Of a stretch of 64,000 nt of DNA, positions 1 to 7,560 are shown piece by piece; the first letter of the stretch is position 1; every line of letters starts with the position of its first letter. The stretch comes from RGIG2041 sp045652745 (GTDB taxonomy: Bacteria; Bacillota; Clostridia; UBA1381; UMGS1253): the NCBI GenBank assembly GCA_045652745.1, contig JAZRUW010000028.1:1-64000 (forward strand). Reading direction: 5' to 3'. The notes below the pieces were generated by a model. The model was not told where the DNA came from, did no database searches, and was given only the letters and a program-made list of their open reading frames with translations. The translations under genes were made by a program, and so were the position numbers.

Positions 1-74
1 ACCGAAGCCGCAGGCTTGGGTCGGCAAGCAAGGCAAATTGCGCAGCAATATGCGTCCCATCACTCGCACCATAA
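1..74 (+). other. tRNA-like 3' tail or unidentified RNA/gene end
   Basis: The stretch ends in CACTCGC-A-CCA (61-71), which has the form of a tRNA acceptor strand, discriminator and CCA, and a terminator follows at once. The 17 bases before it (44-60) do not form a T-arm, so a normal tRNA is not supported. Bases 2-25 can fold into a GC-rich hairpin (CCG-AAGCC, loop GCA, GGCTT-GGGT-CGG). An open frame ending with TAA at 72-74 gives a low-complexity peptide that I do not recognise. The left end is cut by the window. Confidence 0.25.
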
Positions 75-80
75 AAAAGA

Positions 81-109
81 GGGTATCCGAAAGGATACCC
101 CTTTTTTTA
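81..109 (+). terminator. Rho-independent terminator
   Basis: GGGTATCC (81-88), loop GAAA, GGATACCC (93-100), followed by CTTTTTTT. It closes whatever unit lies at the left edge of the window. Confidence 0.85.
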
Positions 110-142
110 TTCTATTGGTGGGACTTGAAATTTATTTTCTTA

Positions 143-171
143 TTGCCCTTTTCTCAAAAATGTGTTAAAAT
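143..171 (+). promoter_or_regulatory. SigA-type promoter of the two-component operon
   Basis: TTGCCC (143-148), 17-nt spacer, TAAAAT (166-171), with TGTGT just before the -10 box. It lies 35 nt upstream of the response-regulator start. Confidence 0.65.
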
Positions 172-206
172 AAATTATCTATGAAATAGTTAAGGAGCGC
201 TGCGGT

Positions 207-893
207 ATGAAGATTTTAATCGTAGACGATGAAAAATTGCTCGTCAAAGGCATCAAGTTCAATTTAGAACAGGACGGCTACACTTGTGAAGTCGCCTACG
301 ACGGCGAAGAGGCCGTTAAAATGGCAAAGGACAAAAGCATAAATTTAATTATTCTGGATTTAATGCTACCAAAAATTGATGGTCTGGAAGCTTGCCAGAA
401 AATCCGCGAATTTTCCAACGTGCCGATTATTATGCTTACGGCAAAAAGCGAGGATATGGACAAAATCATGGGCCTCGAATACGGCGCAGACGATTATATG
501 ACCAAGCCGTTTAACGTTCTGGAATTAAAAGCGCGCGTCAAAGCCATTTTGCGCCGTCAAGCACATGTAAATGCAACTGCCGAAGCGACATCTGCCGACA
601 ACGGGGATATTAAAATTGATTACAATCAGCGCCGCGTCATCGTTGCAGGTCGCGAAGTCAATCTGACCAGCAAAGAGTTTGACTTAATGGATTTGTTTAT
701 CTCAAATCCCAACAAAGTATACAGCCGCGACAATCTTTTAGATATCGTTTGGGGATATGACTATCCGGGTGATATTCGCACCGTAGATGTACACGTCCGC
801 CGTCTGCGCGAAAAGATTGAACCGGATGCCGCAGAACCGAAGTATATCCACACAAAATGGGGAGTTGGTTACTATTATAAAAATATTCAATAA
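207..893 (+). CDS. OmpR/PhoB-family response regulator
   Basis: This is a DNA-binding response regulator of 228 aa. The receiver domain covers about residues 1-115, with the acidic pair D8/D9, the phospho-acceptor D51 (in LILDLMLP-like context), T78 and K100. A winged-helix output domain fills about residues 130-226 and ends with the typical VRRLREKIE and YIHTKWGVGYYY elements. The SD AAGGAG (192-197) precedes ATG 207. The gene overlaps the histidine kinase by about 29 nt, so the two are translationally coupled partners. The family resembles PhoP/WalR-type regulators, but target genes cannot be told from the sequence. The GerMN protein downstream is a possible member of the same unit. Confidence 0.95.
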   Translation: MKILIVDDEKLLVKGIKFNLEQDGYTCEVAYDGEEAVKMAKDKSINLIILDLMLPKIDGLEACQKIREFSNVPIIMLTAKSEDMDKIMGLEYGADDYMTKPFNVLELKARVKAILRRQAHVNATAEATSADNGDIKIDYNQRRVIVAGREVNLTSKEFDLMDLFISNPNKVYSRDNLLDIVWGYDYPGDIRTVDVHVRRLREKIEPDAAEPKYIHTKWGVGYYYKNIQ

Positions 894-2313
894 TCGCATC
901 CGTCGCTCTTCCCTGCGCTGGAAGACGGCACTAGCGTATGTAATGATTTCTTTTCTAATGATGTTTTTGGTCAGCATCTATATTCTCTCCGCCCTCAAGG
1001 ATTATTTTTATGACCGTGAGCGCATGGATTTGCTTGCCAAAGCCAATATCGTTGCAGACATTGCCGCACAAGGCTCTATGGAGGTCGGCAAATTTAACAT
1101 CTCCGGCGACATTTTTGATGAGCCGGTACGCGTACTGATTTTAGACACACAGTCTTATGTGTGCTACGACAACAGTCCAGAGGCGAATTTAACCGGTAAA
1201 TTCTATGTCTCCGCAACCAAGGTCATCAGTGAAGCCAACACCGGCATCAGTTCCTGGGCCGTAACCGAAAATGACAGCGGTACCCACAGCATCGAGGCAG
1301 CGCTTCCCGTCACCAAAGGCGGCGCGTCCATCGGATTTGTCTTCTTAAAAAAATCGCTGACGGATGCTGATGCGTATCTAAGCGATATCCGCTCGACATT
1401 GATGATGCTCTCCGTTGTTGCAAGTTTACTTATGGCGCTTTTAAGCTTCCTTTTGGCCAACGTAATCACATCGCCGCTGATTAAACTTACCAAAGCCGTA
1501 GAAGAAATCTCGGAAGGCGATTTTAACCAAAAGGTCGAGGTGCTCGGTCACGATGAAATTGCGCGACTGGGCGAATCATTTAACAACATGTCCGGAAAGC
1601 TTACGCTGTTAGAGGACAAACGCAAACAATTTGTATCTGATGCGTCGCACGAACTTAAAACGCCATTGGCTACAATCCGTCTTTCCTGTGATTCGGCACA
1701 ATCCGCGCTGGCAAATGGTGGCAATATCGAAATGGCCTCGGAGTTTTTAGAAGATATTACGGGCGAAATCGACAGACTCAACCGCATTATTGATAAACTG
1801 CTGACCATGACAAAGAGTGACTCGCAAGTCGTAAGAAACGATTTTACCACGGTAGATTTGCACAATATGATTGTTTCGATTGTAAAGAAACTGACGCCGT
1901 TGGCACGCGAGAAAAATATCAATCTGTCCTTCACGCCGTCAGACGACGATCATCATCTGCAAATGCTTGCCGATTATGATAAACTCTATGAGGCTGTCTA
2001 CAACATCGCAGACAACAGCATCAAATATACCAACGAGGACGGATTTGTACAATTCTCCCTAAGCGGTGATATTACAAGAATTATCATCGAAATCGAGGAT
2101 AACGGCATCGGTATTCCAAAGGACCAGGAAGGTCTGATTTTTGACCGTTTCTACCGCGTAGATCGCGCGAGAGCGCGTGATACCGGCGGTACAGGCCTCG
2201 GCCTATCCATCGCAAACGAAGCCATCATGGCACACGGCGGACATATCGAGCTTATCAGCAGCGAAGGTGTCGGCAGTAAGTTTATTATTGTATTACCGTA
2301 TTCCGGCAAGTAA
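865..2313 (+). CDS. sensor histidine kinase (HAMP, HisKA, HATPase)
   Basis: This is a membrane sensor kinase partnered with the preceding regulator. Two membrane segments (about residues 24-46 and near 190) bracket an extracytoplasmic sensor domain. HAMP follows, then the H-box SHELKTP with the phosphorylated His at about residue 262, an N-box (NIADNSIKYT), G1 (DNGIGIP), an F-box and G2 (GGTGLGLSIA). No PAS domain is seen. The start is uncertain. An upstream ATG at 787 would only read the regulator gene out of frame, and the next in-frame ATGs fall inside the first membrane helix. TTG 865, directly behind GGGGAG, is my choice; ATT 874 has better SD spacing but would be a rare start codon. About 482 aa. 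Confidence 0.88.
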   Translation: MVTIIKIFNNRIRRSSLRWKTALAYVMISFLMMFLVSIYILSALKDYFYDRERMDLLAKANIVADIAAQGSMEVGKFNISGDIFDEPVRVLILDTQSYVCYDNSPEANLTGKFYVSATKVISEANTGISSWAVTENDSGTHSIEAALPVTKGGASIGFVFLKKSLTDADAYLSDIRSTLMMLSVVASLLMALLSFLLANVITSPLIKLTKAVEEISEGDFNQKVEVLGHDEIARLGESFNNMSGKLTLLEDKRKQFVSDASHELKTPLATIRLSCDSAQSALANGGNIEMASEFLEDITGEIDRLNRIIDKLLTMTKSDSQVVRNDFTTVDLHNMIVSIVKKLTPLAREKNINLSFTPSDDDHHLQMLADYDKLYEAVYNIADNSIKYTNEDGFVQFSLSGDITRIIIEIEDNGIGIPKDQEGLIFDRFYRVDRARARDTGGTGLGLSIANEAIMAHGGHIELISSEGVGSKFIIVLPYSGK

Positions 2314-2349
2314 TTTTTCAGATTTAACAGTTTTGTAACTTTTATATGC

Positions 2350-2367
2350 TACAATATTGTTGTCGAA
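2350..2367 (+). promoter_or_regulatory. -10 element with overlapping Spo0A-box-like site
   Basis: TATGC-TACAAT forms an extended -10 (TACAAT 2350-2355). No good -35 is visible. TTGTCGAA, identical to the core Spo0A box, lies at 2360-2367 where transcription would start. An 8-mer of this kind is expected about once or twice by chance in 64 kb, so the link to Spo0A is only a suggestion. Confidence 0.35.
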
Positions 2368-2381
2368 AGGTTGGTGAGGTT

Positions 2382-3362
2382 ATGCACCATACAAAAACAT
2401 CAAAAAACGTAATCAGTGCAATCTGCATTATTATATTGGTTGCCGCCTTGGTCGTTGCGGCATTCTTCCTTTTACGTCCTGCAGACGCACCAAAGCAGAA
2501 TTTTACTTTATACTTTTTAGACTCCACCGGTTCAAACTTTTCTAAAGAAGTCCGCGCAATTGAAGTCGATGCACACGCAGAAGCAAACGATGAAGTGCTG
2601 TTAAGACTCCTTTGTGACGCACTCATTACCGGCCCGAAAGATGCCGTGGTAAACAAGCGTGCAATTCCGACTGACACCAAAGTAAATGCGCTTACAATCA
2701 ACGAAAACAAAATTGCCACCGTTGATTTTTCCTCTGCTTTTTACAACGCAACGGATTTGGAAAACAATTTAGCCGTATGCACTGTTGTATTAACCCTTTG
2801 TGATACCGAAAAGGTCGACAAGGTTGCCGTACACGTAAACGGCAAAGAAATCATCGGACAAGGCAAAATCGCACTCGGTGCACTTGGCAAAGAGGATATT
2901 GTAAACGCCTCCGATCCGTCTGAAGTCCGCACACAAAAAACACTTCGCCTTTACTTTGCCGGTCGCGGAACCGAACATGTGCTGATTGCAGAAGATCGCG
3001 CATTGCAGGTAGATGGTGACAAAATCAATGAACTTACAATTTTAAATGAACTGATTAAAGGCACAACCATACCGGATGCAATGTCGCTGATTCCCGCTTC
3101 CACAAAAGTTCTTTCCTGCGAAACGAAAGAAGGTATCTGCTACGTAAATCTTTCGCGCGACTTTATTGATAAGAAACCGGAAGGCAGTTCTTCGGAAACT
3201 TTATTGATTGATTCCATTGTCTATACGCTCACAGAACTCGACAACGTATCCAAAGTCATGTTTTTAATCGAAGGCGAAAAATCAGAAGCCTTCGGACAGA
3301 TGGTATTTAACGAACCGTTTGAGCGTAGTAACAACGCGATTATCCGTGTACAGGTACAATAA
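2382..3362 (+). CDS. GerMN-domain membrane-anchored protein
   Basis: The protein has 326 aa from ATG 2382 (SD GGTGAGG); an ATG at 2346 lacks an SD. It has an N-terminal membrane anchor (about residues 10-31) and no lipobox Cys, followed by two tandem GerMN-like domains (about 45-165 and 195-320). Each carries the features VDFSSAFY or VNLSRDFI, followed by a VYTLTELxxVxKVxFxIEG-type strand-helix pattern. GerMN is named after the spore germination protein GerM; the fold is also common in envelope lipoproteins. It sits right behind a two-component system, an arrangement seen for other envelope-stress operons. The exact ligand is unknown. Confidence 0.8.
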   Translation: MHHTKTSKNVISAICIIILVAALVVAAFFLLRPADAPKQNFTLYFLDSTGSNFSKEVRAIEVDAHAEANDEVLLRLLCDALITGPKDAVVNKRAIPTDTKVNALTINENKIATVDFSSAFYNATDLENNLAVCTVVLTLCDTEKVDKVAVHVNGKEIIGQGKIALGALGKEDIVNASDPSEVRTQKTLRLYFAGRGTEHVLIAEDRALQVDGDKINELTILNELIKGTTIPDAMSLIPASTKVLSCETKEGICYVNLSRDFIDKKPEGSSSETLLIDSIVYTLTELDNVSKVMFLIEGEKSEAFGQMVFNEPFERSNNAIIRVQVQ

Positions 3363-3368
3363 TAATTC

Positions 3369-3404
3369 AAAAGGCATATGTGGCCATAGCCACATATGCC
3401 TTTT
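3369..3404. terminator. bidirectional terminator
   Basis: AAAA, then GGCATATGTGGC (3373-3384), loop CATA, GCCACATATGCC (3389-3400), then TTTT. The 12-bp perfect stem with A-tract and T-tract serves both the GerMN gene and the convergent serA. Confidence 0.9.
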
Positions 3405-3418
3405 CTTTTAACTGTAAA

Positions 3419-4588
3419 TTATCGAATTACGCGAACCTTGAGCACATCAGCAAGGTTTTCAATTGCAGCTACCTGTTCATCTGTGATATCTGCATCAATA
3501 TCCATAATAGTGTATGCGTAGTCTTTTTTGCTTTTGTTCATCATATGCGCAATGTTAATTCCCTTTGCAGAGAGGACATTAGAAAAACCGTTGAGCATGT
3601 TCGGTACATTTTTGTGAATGATAGTTACGCGAACATCCGTCTCTCTTTCCATTGCACAATTCGGCAGGTTTACGGAATTTGTAATATTGCCGTTTTCAAG
3701 GTAATCTGCTAGTTCCTTTGCCGCCATAATTGCACAGTTGTCTTCCGACTCCGGTGTGGATGCGCCAAGATGTGGAATCGGCACAACATTTTTAAGACCG
3801 ATCACATCTGCATCCGGGAAGTCTACCACATACTTTGCTACCGTGCCGTCAAAGAGAGCACGCTTTAAAGCATCTGTATCTACGAGCGCTGCTCTGGAGA
3901 AGTTTAAGAGACGAACACCTTTCTTCATCTGGTCAAACGCTTCCGTATTGATCATAGCGCGTGTGCCGTCGTTGAGCGGTAAATGCAATGTAATGTAATC
4001 ACAGTTTGCGTAAATATCTTTAATCTCGGTTGCTTTAATGGCATTTCTGGAAAGCTTCCATGCCGCATCCACCGAAAGATACGGGTCATAACCGATTACC
4101 TTCATACCGAGACTGATGGCTGTATTTGCGACCATAACACCAATCGCACCAAGGCCAATAACGCCGAGGGTTTTACCTTCGATTTCCGGACCAACAAAAG
4201 CGCTCTTGCCCTTTTCAACCTGCTTTGCAACATCGCCGTTTTCTTCACTGAGTGTTTTCGCCCACTCAATACCGCCCACAATATCACGCGATGCCAGGAA
4301 AAGACCGGCAATCGTAAGTTCCTTTACCGCATTGGCATTCGCACCCGGTGTGTTAAATACAACCACACCGTTTTCCGTGCAACGGTCAATCGGAATGTTG
4401 TTTACGCCTGCACCGGCTCTGGCAACTGCCTTAACACCTTCCGGCAGTTCCATTTCGTGCATAGAAAAACTTCTGAGAATAATGCCGTCTGCCGGCTTCG
4501 TCGCATCATCCGTTACCGTATAGGTTTTCGGATTGAGCTGGTCAAGACCGCACTTAGCAATTTTATTTAAGGTTAAAATGTTATACAT
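3419..4588 (-). CDS. serA: D-3-phosphoglycerate dehydrogenase
   Basis: This enzyme catalyses the first step of serine synthesis: 3-phosphoglycerate plus NAD gives 3-phosphohydroxypyruvate. At 389 aa it is the short type. The NAD-binding GLGAIG lies at 145-150, the substrate-binding RAGAGVNNI at 57-65, R232 sits in the NFSRAALVD block, and the catalytic H273 is in PHLGASTPES. A C-terminal ACT-like domain (about 318-389) suggests serine or amino-acid feedback. The usual catalytic Glu region reads VVDFPDAD, as I recall for short clostridial/Bacteroides-type enzymes. The gene starts 16 nt after serC with SD GGGGGAGG, so the two form a serC-serA operon supplying steps 1 and 2 of the pathway. No serB is seen here. 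Confidence 0.93.
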   Translation of the reverse strand: MYNILTLNKIAKCGLDQLNPKTYTVTDDATKPADGIILRSFSMHEMELPEGVKAVARAGAGVNNIPIDRCTENGVVVFNTPGANANAVKELTIAGLFLASRDIVGGIEWAKTLSEENGDVAKQVEKGKSAFVGPEIEGKTLGVIGLGAIGVMVANTAISLGMKVIGYDPYLSVDAAWKLSRNAIKATEIKDIYANCDYITLHLPLNDGTRAMINTEAFDQMKKGVRLLNFSRAALVDTDALKRALFDGTVAKYVVDFPDADVIGLKNVVPIPHLGASTPESEDNCAIMAAKELADYLENGNITNSVNLPNCAMERETDVRVTIIHKNVPNMLNGFSNVLSAKGINIAHMMNKSKKDYAYTIMDIDADITDEQVAAIENLADVLKVRVIR

Positions 4589-4604
4589 AATTACGGCCTC
4601 CCCC

Positions 4605-5687
4605 TTATTTGTTCTCAGCTTCGAACTTCTTCATGAATTCTACAAGCGCCTGTACGCCTTCAATCGGCATAGCATTATAGATGCTTGCACGCATACCGCC
4701 GACAACTCTGTGACCTTTCAGATTCACAAAACCTGCCGCAGCAGCTTCCTTAATAAATTTCGCGTCGAGTTCATCGTCATCGGTTACGAACGGCACGTTC
4801 ATGAGCGAACGGTCTTCTTTTACAACCGTACCTCTAAACATTTCGCTGCTGTCTAAGAAATCGTAGAGAATCTTAGCCTTTTGCTTATTGAGTTCATACA
4901 TCTTTTCAACGCCGCCAACGGACTTTAAGTACTTAAACACAAGACCGCATACATAAATAGAATAACACGGCGGTGTGTTGTAGAGCGAATCGTTGCTTGC
5001 ATGTGTTTCCAGATTAAACATCGTCGGTGTAATATCCATAGCGTTGCCGATTAAGTCTTCGCGAACGATAATAATCGTTACACCTGCCGGACCAACGTTT
5101 TTCTGCGCACCGAAATAAATCATGCCGTATTTGGAAACATCTACCGGTTCAGACAAAATGCAGGAGGACATATCCGTAACAATCGGAACATCTCCCGTAT
5201 CCGGCAGTTCATTGTACTTTGTACCGAAAATTGTATTGTTAGAAGTAATATGTACGTAGTCAGCCTCCGGGTCAAACATAGACTTATCCAGTTTCGGAAT
5301 ATAGTTAAATACCGCATCTTCGCTGGAAGCTACCTTTCTCGGATTGCCGTACTTTTGTGCTTCAGAGAACGCCTTTTTAGACCACTGACCGGTAATCACA
5401 TAATCCGCCTTACCGTTTTTGGTCATCAGGTTTAAGGGCACCATTGCAAACACGCTCGATGCACCGCCCTGCACGAACAACACTTTGTAATTGTCCGGAA
5501 TGTTTAAAAGGTCTCTTAAATCCGCTTCCGCCGTTTTGATGATGTCATCATAAACCTTGGAACGATGGCTCATTTCCATAACGCTCATACCGGAATCTCC
5601 GTAATTGAGCATTTCCTCGGCAGCCTTTTTTAAGACTGCCTCCGGAAGCATGGACGGACCTGCCGAAAAATTGTACACTCTCTTCAT
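4605..5687 (-). CDS. serC: phosphoserine aminotransferase
   Basis: This is a PLP enzyme converting 3-phosphohydroxypyruvate and glutamate to phosphoserine and 2-oxoglutarate. It has 360 aa, near the usual length. The N-terminal FSAGPSMLP motif, the GGAS phosphate/PLP-binding loop, and the Schiff-base lysine in YFGAQKNVGPAG (K196) are all present. A GTG at 5696 would sit too close to the SD; ATG 5687 behind GAAAGGTAAG is preferred. It is first in the operon with serA and is read from a near-consensus promoter. The roughly 100-nt leader can fold into a nested or pseudoknotted structure, so post-transcriptional control is plausible. Confidence 0.94.
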   Translation of the reverse strand: MKRVYNFSAGPSMLPEAVLKKAAEEMLNYGDSGMSVMEMSHRSKVYDDIIKTAEADLRDLLNIPDNYKVLFVQGGASSVFAMVPLNLMTKNGKADYVITGQWSKKAFSEAQKYGNPRKVASSEDAVFNYIPKLDKSMFDPEADYVHITSNNTIFGTKYNELPDTGDVPIVTDMSSCILSEPVDVSKYGMIYFGAQKNVGPAGVTIIIVREDLIGNAMDITPTMFNLETHASNDSLYNTPPCYSIYVCGLVFKYLKSVGGVEKMYELNKQKAKILYDFLDSSEMFRGTVVKEDRSLMNVPFVTDDDELDAKFIKEAAAAGFVNLKGHRVVGGMRASIYNAMPIEGVQALVEFMKKFEAENK

Positions 5688-5700
5688 TTTTACCACTTAC

Positions 5701-5760
5701 CTTTCTGTTCCGCATGTAGCCGCCGTAGCACCGGCGGTGGGCGCTCGGAACAAAGCGCAA
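5701..5760 (-). promoter_or_regulatory. structured serC leader (possible cis-regulatory RNA)
   Basis: Read on the minus strand, GCGCT and AGCGC form a hairpin whose loop contains TTCCG. A second hairpin, CCGCCG-GTGCTA-CGGCGG, follows. CGGAAC just before the SD is complementary to GTTCCG in the first loop. The result is either a long nested stem or an H-type pseudoknot abutting the ribosome-binding site. It does not match a T-box, glycine or other riboswitch pattern that I know. Confidence 0.4.
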
Positions 5761-5794
5761 AATCAAAATTGTTACATAATAAACAATTTAGTTT

Positions 5795-5824
5795 ATTATA
5801 CTACTAAAGTAATAAAGTAGTCAA
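5795..5824 (-). promoter_or_regulatory. SigA-type promoter of serC-serA
   Basis: On the minus strand, TTGACT (5824-5819), 18-nt spacer, TATAAT (5800-5795). Confidence 0.8.
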
Positions 5825-5842
5825 TAAAAATATTATAAACTA

Positions 5843-5871
5843 TTGCAATAATACGCTTTTTATGCTACAAT
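5843..5871 (+). promoter_or_regulatory. SigA-type promoter of mntP-mnmA
   Basis: TTGCAA (5843-5848), 17-nt spacer, TACAAT (5866-5871). The leader is only about 25 nt, so there is no room for a yybP-ykoY manganese riboswitch. Confidence 0.75.
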
Positions 5872-5900
5872 CGAATTCATAATTAAAACGAGGTGTATTT

Positions 5901-6458
5901 ATGGGACTTCTTGAGATTTTTTGTATCGGTGTCGGCCTGAGCATGGATGCGGCAGCTGTATCGATGACAAACGGTATGGTTTATGCCAAATTAACGAAAT
6001 TTAAATTTCTGATTACTGCACTTGCTTTCGGTTTTTTTCAGGCGCTGATGCCGGCGCTCGGCTACTTTACCGGCTCCCTGTTTGCAGGCTTGATGGAAAA
6101 GTATTCCGGCATTGTAATCTTGCTTATTTTGGGCATTATCGGCGGTAAAATGGTCAAAGACGGCTTATGTGAATGTGACACCGACGATTGTGAAAAAAAG
6201 GAATTTACATACCGCGTACTTATCCTGCAAGCGATTGCTACAAGCATTGATGCTTTCGCTGTCGGCGTAAGTTTTGTTGCCGCCGGTCTGTCTGTATCTG
6301 CATTATTGCCGGCACTTTTGCTCATCGGCATTACAACATTTATAATCAGTTTAATTGCACTTGCACTCGGCAGAAAATTCGGCGACAAGCTCGGCTCGAA
6401 AGCGGAGATTATCGGCGGTATCATTTTGATTTTAATTGGTATTAAAGCACTCTTCTAG
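5901..6458 (+). CDS. mntP: manganese efflux pump MntP
   Basis: This is an integral membrane protein of 185 aa with about six membrane helices, of the MntP/YebN (DUF204) family that exports Mn2+. Two repeat halves each carry a charged helix motif: SMDAAAVSMTNG near residues 14-25 and SIDAFAVGVSF near 115-125. The Asp residues in these motifs belong to the metal path in the family. An acidic, Cys-containing cytoplasmic loop (CECDTDDCEKKE, about residues 92-103) is a distinctive feature. The SD GAGGTG precedes ATG 5901. mnmA follows after 11 nt and is probably cotranscribed, with no obvious functional link. Confidence 0.92.
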   Translation: MGLLEIFCIGVGLSMDAAAVSMTNGMVYAKLTKFKFLITALAFGFFQALMPALGYFTGSLFAGLMEKYSGIVILLILGIIGGKMVKDGLCECDTDDCEKKEFTYRVLILQAIATSIDAFAVGVSFVAAGLSVSALLPALLLIGITTFIISLIALALGRKFGDKLGSKAEIIGGIILILIGIKALF

Positions 6459-6469
6459 GAGCGATTTGT

Positions 6470-7519
6470 ATGAAAAACATTTTGGTCGGCATGAGCGGCG
6501 GCGTTGACAGCAGTGCCGCGGCAAATCTTTTGCTGCAGCAAGGCTACACCGTCGGTGCGGTTACACTCAGACTGTTGGATTGCCTTACGCAAAATCATCC
6601 GCAAACCGAGGCAGACGACGCACGAGCCGTTGCGGAGAAAATCGGCATTTCCCACACCGTACTCAATTTAAGCGCAGAGTTTAAAGATGCGGTAGCGGAT
6701 AAGTTTATATCTGAATACCAAGCCGCACGTACACCCAATCCCTGCATTGAATGCAACCGCTGTATCAAGTTCGGAAAAATGCTCGATTTTGCCCTTGAAA
6801 ACGGCTATGACGGGATTGCAACAGGTCACTATGCGCAAATCGAATATAACCCTGAAAGCGGACGTTATCTTTTAAAAAAAGCAAAGGATTTAACCAAAGA
6901 CCAAACCTATGTATTGTACAGCTTAAGTCAGCACGCGCTGGCACATACGCTGTTTCCGCTCGGCGGTTACACCAAAGCCGAAGTGCGCGATATCGCGGAG
7001 CAAAACGGATTTATAAACGCACGCAAAAAAGACAGCCAGGACATTTGTTTTATCCCCGACGGCGATTATGCCGGCTTTATCACAAAACAAACCGGCAAAA
7101 CCTTTGCAGAAGGCGATTATTTAGATTTAGACGGCAATATACTCGGCAAACACCGCGGCATTATTCATTATACCATCGGTCAAAGAAAAGGCCTCGGCAT
7201 CACCTTCGGTGAACCGAGATTTGTAACCGCAAAAGATGCAAAAACCGGCACGGTTACACTCGGCAAAAGCGAAGATTTGTTTACGGACACCTGTCTTGTA
7301 CAGAATGTCAACTGGATTCAAATCGAAAACCTAACTGCGCCGATGCGCGTTTGCGCAAAAACAAGATATTCTCAAAAAGAAACACCAGCCACAATCACCC
7401 CGACAGCAGAGGGTGGCGTATTGGTAAATTTCGACGAAAAGGTGCGTGCCATCTCCCCCGGACAAGCCTGTGTATTCTATGACGGCGACTTTGTTGTCGG
7501 CGGCGGTACAATTGTATAA
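6470..7519 (+). CDS. mnmA: tRNA-specific 2-thiouridylase MnmA
   Basis: This enzyme thiolates U34 of tRNA Lys, Glu and Gln, using ATP and sulfur relayed from a cysteine desulfurase. It has 349 aa. The PP-loop GMSGGVDSS lies at residues 7-15, the catalytic Cys at about 95 in NPCIECN, the ATP-site GHYAQI follows, and the second catalytic Cys at 193 is in DSQDICFI. The SD AGGAG (6457-6461) overlaps the end of mntP. A cysteine desulfurase gene is present at 33956 in this window and may supply sulfur both here and to ThiI. Confidence 0.95.
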   Translation: MKNILVGMSGGVDSSAAANLLLQQGYTVGAVTLRLLDCLTQNHPQTEADDARAVAEKIGISHTVLNLSAEFKDAVADKFISEYQAARTPNPCIECNRCIKFGKMLDFALENGYDGIATGHYAQIEYNPESGRYLLKKAKDLTKDQTYVLYSLSQHALAHTLFPLGGYTKAEVRDIAEQNGFINARKKDSQDICFIPDGDYAGFITKQTGKTFAEGDYLDLDGNILGKHRGIIHYTIGQRKGLGITFGEPRFVTAKDAKTGTVTLGKSEDLFTDTCLVQNVNWIQIENLTAPMRVCAKTRYSQKETPATITPTAEGGVLVNFDEKVRAISPGQACVFYDGDFVVGGGTIV

Positions 7520-7526
7520 CAGACGC

Positions 7527-7551
7527 AAAAAGGCGCCATGGGGCGCCTTTT
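7527..7551. terminator. bidirectional terminator
   Basis: AAAAA, GGCGCC (7532-7537), loop ATGG, GGCGCC (7542-7547), TTTTATTTT. It lies between mnmA and the convergent Cys-rich gene. Confidence 0.85.
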
Positions 7552-7560
7552 ATTTTATAC

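Noticed and set aside
787..864. ATG 787 as the start of the histidine kinase
   Set aside because: It lies inside the response-regulator gene, has no SD, and the added 26 residues are only the regulator read in another frame.
3983..4570. 195-codon open frame on the plus strand opposite serA
   Set aside because: It is antisense to a clear serA, with Cys/His/Asn-rich composition typical of a reverse-strand shadow, and has no SD.
5688..5795. T-box riboswitch (tRNA-Ser) before serC
   Set aside because: No specifier loop or GGTGGNACCGCG T-box sequence, and the leader is far too short.
5872..5900. yybP-ykoY manganese riboswitch before mntP
   Set aside because: Only about 25 nt separate the -10 box from the start codon.
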